A stretch of 64,000 bases of DNA from Crossiella equi (lineage in GTDB: Bacteria > Actinomycetota > Actinomycetes > Mycobacteriales > Pseudonocardiaceae), in the NCBI RefSeq assembly GCF_017876755.1, contig NZ_JAGIOO010000001.1, positions 6,495,786 through 6,559,785 of the forward strand. Direction: 5' to 3'. Under the pieces are notes generated by a model, which saw nothing but the letters and a program-made list of their open reading frames with translations, had not been told where the DNA came from and searched no databases. Position numbers and translations under genes: made by a program. The first letter of the stretch is position 1, and each line of letters begins with the position of its first letter. Below are positions 60,854 to 64,000 of the stretch, in pieces.

Positions 60854-61852
60854 ATGCCGATCCTCGACGCCGAGCTCACCACCCGCCCGCTGACCGTGGC
60901 CGACGCACCGGGCTGGGCCGCGCTCATGGCCGCGGCGATCGAGAACGACGGCTGGGGTGAACGACTGTCGGCGGAGGAGCTCGCCGAGGAGCTGACCCAA
61001 CCCGGGTTCGACGCGGCCACCGCCTCCCTCGGGGTGTTCGACGGCGACTTGCTCGTCGCCGCGGCGACCGTGCACGACAAGCCCACCACGCTGCCCACCC
61101 GCCTGTACCGCACCGACGCCGACGTGCACCCGGCCTACCGCCGCCGCGGCATCGGCACCCGGCTGCTGCGCTGGCAGCGCGAACACCTCGCCCGCCTGCA
61201 CGCCGAGGCGACCGACGGCCTGCCCGCCGAGGTCGGCTACACGCGCAACGACCGGGACACGGGCCGGGAGGTCCTGTACGCCGCGGCGGGCTTCCGGCCG
61301 GTGCGCTGGTTCTTCGACATGGAGTGCGACCTCACCACACCGCCCCCGGCCGCCCCCGTGCCCGACGGCCTGCACCTGGTGCCGATGACGCCGGACCAGG
61401 ACGAGGCCACTCGGCTCGCCTACGTGGAGACCTTCGGCGACCACTACGGCAGCCCGGACGCGAGCCCGGAGTTCTGGCAGCACCACTTCGTTGGTGCCAG
61501 CCTGTTCCGCCGTGAACTGTCCTTCCTGCTGCTCGCGGGCGAGGAGATCGCGGGCTACGTGCTGAGCTTCGCCGGTACCAGCGACCTGGCCTCCGACGGC
61601 ACGCCCCGGGTCTGGCTGGGCGACATCGGCGTGCGCAGGCCGTGGCGTCGCCGGGGCGCGGCCGCCGCGATGATCGCGCACGCGATGCGCCTGTACGCGG
61701 CCGCCGGGTACACCCGGGCCGCGCTCGGCGTGGACGCGGACAACCCGACCGGGGCGCTCGGCGTGTACCAGCGCGCGGGGTTCCACGTGACGCAGCGGTG
61801 GACCAAGAGCGTGGAGCGCCTGCCCGCCGCACCGCGACCGAGCCAGGGCTGA
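60854..61852 (+). CDS. Tandem-GNAT acetyltransferase (MshD-like architecture)
   Basis: 332 residues made of two GNAT domains. The first (about 1-155) has DADVHPAYRRRGIGTRLLRW; the second (about 165-325) has DIGVRRPWRRRGAAAAMI and ALGVDADNPTGALGVYQRAGF. Mycothiol synthase MshD has the same two-domain plan, and mycothione reductase is in this window, but similar tandem-GNAT paralogues are common in actinobacteria, so I do not name it mshD. ATG 60854 is supported by the TACCGT -10 at 7 nt. It is followed by a diverged 17-bp minisatellite. Confidence 0.82.
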   Translation: MPILDAELTTRPLTVADAPGWAALMAAAIENDGWGERLSAEELAEELTQPGFDAATASLGVFDGDLLVAAATVHDKPTTLPTRLYRTDADVHPAYRRRGIGTRLLRWQREHLARLHAEATDGLPAEVGYTRNDRDTGREVLYAAAGFRPVRWFFDMECDLTTPPPAAPVPDGLHLVPMTPDQDEATRLAYVETFGDHYGSPDASPEFWQHHFVGASLFRRELSFLLLAGEEIAGYVLSFAGTSDLASDGTPRVWLGDIGVRRPWRRRGAAAAMIAHAMRLYAAAGYTRAALGVDADNPTGALGVYQRAGFHVTQRWTKSVERLPAAPRPSQG

Positions 61853-61864
61853 GAGCGAGGCAGG

Positions 61865-62098
61865 CCGCGACTCAGCCCAGACCGCGATTGATCCGGCCGC
61901 GGCTGAGCCAGGGCCGCCACGGGTCAGGTCCGGGGCCGGACCAGCACCGCGGCTCGGTCAACACCGCGAGCGGGCCGACGCCGCGACCCGGCCAATGCCA
62001 CGGACGGGCCAGCGCTGAAGCTCGGTCAGTGTCGCGAGCGGCCAGCGCCGCAACCGAGGTGGTGCAGCGCCCGAGCCGGTGCAGACCCGCTCCGACCA
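61865..62098 (+). repeat. Diverged 17-bp minisatellite
   Basis: From 61947 to 62098 nine units keep a 17-bp phase (one is 16 bp): for example CCGCGGCTCGGTCAACA (61947), CCGCGAGCGGGCCGACG (61964), CCGCGACCCGGCCAATG (61981), CCACGGACGGGCCAGCG (61998). More decayed units extend left to 61865. The unit, written as CCGCG-N-CTCGGT-N5, matches the 6.4-kb array unit rotated to CCGCGCCTCGGTTGGCC. Confidence 0.75.
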
Positions 62099-62117
62099 GT
62101 CAGGAGCTCCGACGGGC

Positions 62118-62135
62118 TGACTGAATTTTCAGTCC
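62118..62135 (-). repeat. Dispersed 15-mer CTGAAAATTCAGTCA, copy 4
   Basis: TGACTGAATTTTCAGTCC on the + strand contains the exact complement of the 15-mer and is nearly an 18-bp palindrome (arms GACTGAA / TTCAGTC). It lies 8 bp past the stop of the VOC gene in a convergent gap. Confidence 0.78.
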
Positions 62136-62142
62136 GTTCGGG

Positions 62143-62505
62143 TCAGCCGTGGTCGGCGACGCAGAACTCGTTGCCCTCCGGATCGGTCAGCACGGTCCAG
62201 CCGAAACCGGGCACCTCGTGCGTGGACCGCACCTGCGCACCCAAGCCGACGAGGCGGTCGATCTCGGCCGGTGACCCGTCGACCAGATCCAGGTGCACGC
62301 GGTTCTTGCCCGCGCGCTCCTCCGGCACCCGCTGCAGCCCGAGCGCGGGCGCTCCCGGGCTCGCTGCGAGGATCACGTACTCACCGCCGTGGTCGGCCTG
62401 GATCGTGGTGCCGAGCGCGGCGGTCCAGAACCCGGCGAGCGCTCGCGGGTCGGCGCAGTCGATGGTGACCATGCCGATCCGGACCGTGCGCGTCTGCTCA
62501 GTCAT
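62143..62505 (-). CDS. VOC-superfamily (glyoxalase/bleomycin-resistance-like) protein
   Basis: 120 residues with the paired beta-alpha-beta-beta-beta units of the VOC fold. Blocks: [60 protein letters not shown] and [18 protein letters not shown]. Members of this subgroup are common in actinobacteria and mostly uncharacterised; it could bind a small hydrophobic compound or act as a dioxygenase-like or isomerase-like enzyme. ATG 62505 ([13 protein letters not shown]) has TAGCGT (62513-62518, minus strand) 7 nt upstream. The gap to proS is 67 bp, with divergent starts. Confidence 0.85.
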   Translation of the reverse strand: MTEQTRTVRIGMVTIDCADPRALAGFWTAALGTTIQADHGGEYVILAASPGAPALGLQRVPEERAGKNRVHLDLVDGSPAEIDRLVGLGAQVRSTHEVPGFGWTVLTDPEGNEFCVADHG

Positions 62506-62572
62506 GCCCGGCACGCTAGACCCGACCCCCGACAATCCGCCGCGACCGCGACCGGACCCCAGGAGAACCACC

Positions 62573-64000
62573 GTGATCACCAGGATGTCATCCCTGTTCC
62601 TGCGCACCCTGCGTGAGGACCCGGCGGACGCGGAGGTGCCCAGCCACCGGCTGCTCCTGCGCGCCGGGTACGTCCGCCGCGTGTCCCCGGGTGTGTTCTC
62701 CTGGCTGCCGCTGGGCTACCTCGTGCTGCGCAACGTCGAGCGCGTGGTGCGCGAGGAGCTCAACGCCATCGGCGCCCAGGAGGTGCACTTCCCCGCGCTC
62801 GTGCCCCGCGAGCTCTACGAGGCCACCGGGCGCGCGGCCGAGTACGGCGACGGCGTCTTCCAGCTCGCCGACCGCAAGGGCGCCGCGCACCTGCTCGCGC
62901 CCACCCACGAGGAGCTGTTCACGCTGCTGGTCAAGGGCGAGTACAGCTCCTACAAGGACTACCCGGTCGCGCTGTACCAGATCCAGACCAAGTACCGCGA
63001 CGAGACGCGGCCCCGCGCGGGCCTGCTGCGCGGACGCGAGTTCGTGATGGCCGACTCCTACTCCTTCGACCTGGACGAGGACGGCCTGGCGCGCTCCTAC
63101 GAGCAGCACCGCGAGGCCTTCGCCCGCATCTTCGACCGGCTCGGGCTGCGCTACGTCGTCGTCGCGGCGACCTCCGGTGCCATGGGCGGGTCGGCCTCCG
63201 AGGAGTTCCTGGCCGAGAGCGAGGTCGGTGAGGACACCTACGTGCGCTCGACGGTCTCCGGGTACGCGGCCAACGTCGAGGCCGTCACCACTCCGGTACC
63301 GCCGAACCGCCCGATCGAGGGAATTCCCGCGGCGACCACGCACCACACGCCCGGCACCCCGACCATCCAGACCCTGGTGGACTTCCTCAACCAGGCCGGG
63401 CTGGGCCGCGAGTTCACCGCCGCGGACACGCTCAAGAACGTGATGGTCAAGGTGCGCGCGCCCGGAGCGGCCGAGTGGGAGCTGCTCGCCGTCGGCGTGC
63501 CCGGTGACCGCGAGGTCGACTTCAAGCGCCTGGAGGCCTCGCTCGCCCCGCGCCAGGTCGAGCTGCTCACCGAGGCCGACTTCGCCAACAACCCGTGGCT
63601 GGTCAAGGGTTACATCGGCCCGAAGGCCATCCAGGACAACGGCGTGCGCTACCTCGCCGACCCCCGCGTCGTGCCCGGCACCGCGTGGGTCACCGGCGCG
63701 GACCTGGCCGACCACCACGTCGTCGACCTGGTCGTCGGCCGCGACTTCACCCCCGACGGCACGGTCGAGGCCGCCGAGGTGCGCGAGGGCGACCCGTCGC
63801 CGGACGGCGAGGGCACGCTCGTGGCCGCGCGCGGCATCGAGATCGGCCACATCTTCCAGCTGGGGCGCAAGTACACCGACGCGTTCTCACTCGACGCGCT
63901 CGGCCCGGACGGCAAGCCCGCGCGCATCACCATGGGCTCCTACGGCGTCGGCGTCTCCCGCGTGCTGGCCGTGGTCGCCGAGCAGTACCACGACGACCGC
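62573..64000 (+). CDS. proS: Prolyl-tRNA synthetase, bacterial type with editing domain (3' part beyond window)
   Basis: Charges tRNA-Pro; class II synthetase. The 476 codons present cover catalytic motifs 1 and 2 ([21 protein letters not shown] in pieces; [27 protein letters not shown] in pieces) and the inserted YbaK-like editing domain (about 230-400), returning to the catalytic core at [17 protein letters not shown] and [11 protein letters not shown]. The C-terminal anticodon-binding domain lies past 64000. GTG 62573 ([16 protein letters not shown]) follows AGGAG at 7 nt; ATG 62585 is the alternative. The gene is cut by the window edge, not truncated in the genome as far as can be seen. 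Confidence 0.95.
   Translation, partial: MITRMSSLFLRTLREDPADAEVPSHRLLLRAGYVRRVSPGVFSWLPLGYLVLRNVERVVREELNAIGAQEVHFPALVPRELYEATGRAAEYGDGVFQLADRKGAAHLLAPTHEELFTLLVKGEYSSYKDYPVALYQIQTKYRDETRPRAGLLRGREFVMADSYSFDLDEDGLARSYEQHREAFARIFDRLGLRYVVVAATSGAMGGSASEEFLAESEVGEDTYVRSTVSGYAANVEAVTTPVPPNRPIEGIPAATTHHTPGTPTIQTLVDFLNQAGLGREFTAADTLKNVMVKVRAPGAAEWELLAVGVPGDREVDFKRLEASLAPRQVELLTEADFANNPWLVKGYIGPKAIQDNGVRYLADPRVVPGTAWVTGADLADHHVVDLVVGRDFTPDGTVEAAEVREGDPSPDGEGTLVAARGIEIGHIFQLGRKYTDAFSLDALGPDGKPARITMGSYGVGVSRVLAVVAEQYHDDR

Noticed and set aside
60854-61852. Naming the tandem-GNAT protein mycothiol synthase (mshD)
   Set aside because: The architecture fits, but tandem-GNAT paralogues are common and no specific mycothiol-site residues could be verified by eye.

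Overview
This is a very GC-rich actinobacterial chromosome segment, most likely from the family Pseudonocardiaceae. I infer this from the mycothione reductase (mycothiol redox), the ispG / map / cob / proS neighbourhood, many GTG starts, leaderless promoters, Tat and Sec secreted enzymes and a pathway-specific LAL-type LuxR regulator. The genus cannot be fixed from the window alone. No rRNA, tRNA, CRISPR array, integrase or transposase was seen. It reads as core chromosome, not an island.

Layout. 0-9 kb: ispG (isoprenoids), a GNAT enzyme, a NarL-type two-component pair, a MecA-like penicillin-binding lipoprotein, methionine aminopeptidase, and cobyric acid synthase overlapping map. 9-18 kb: a dienelactone-hydrolase-like enzyme, a 1331-residue secreted GH87-type alpha-1,3-glucanase, LysR and MarR regulators and a Tat-exported amidohydrolase. 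18-26 kb: GntR regulator with divergent MFS exporter; PEBP - VanZ/RDD - mycothione reductase operon; glyA behind a ZTP riboswitch; a PspC-like protein; a lipase-like hydrolase. 26-37 kb: LAL regulator, two small secreted beta-proteins, M48 and M15 peptidases, and four paralogous trypsin-like proteases in a row. 37-43 kb: holin-like protein, LysE exporter, ElaA-like acetyltransferase, a secreted two-repeat protein, a beta-lactamase-fold protein, and bioF divergent from a P450.

43-53 kb is the cobalamin block. A B12 riboswitch precedes a ChlI-ChlD type chelatase, cobO and cobB, followed by cobM, cobL and a CbiG-CbiH fusion. cobQ (7.5 kb) and a fused siroheme synthase/uroporphyrinogen methyltransferase (55 kb) feed the same pathway. 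cobN, cobI, cobH and cobK are not in the window, and the CbiH half of the fusion has lost its signature motifs. 53-64 kb: HxlR regulator with divergent Old Yellow Enzyme, an RGG-tailed DEAD-box helicase, a RIO kinase, YaaA, a two-GNAT protein, a VOC protein, and proS cut by the window edge.

The most unusual content is repeat structure laid over ordinary genes. (i) Seven loci carry GTATRC hexamers phased at exactly 11 bp and ending in GTATACAAG or a close variant, all in the same orientation; three lie inside genes, where they are built from codons rare in this genome. (ii) A 15-bp word CTGAAAATTCAGTCA occurs four times, three near gene 3' ends and one in frame inside a gene. (iii) A 17-bp minisatellite family has a homogeneous array at 6.4 kb and a diverged array at 62 kb. 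About fifteen genes have a -10 hexamer 6-7 nt before the start codon, pointing to widespread leaderless transcription.
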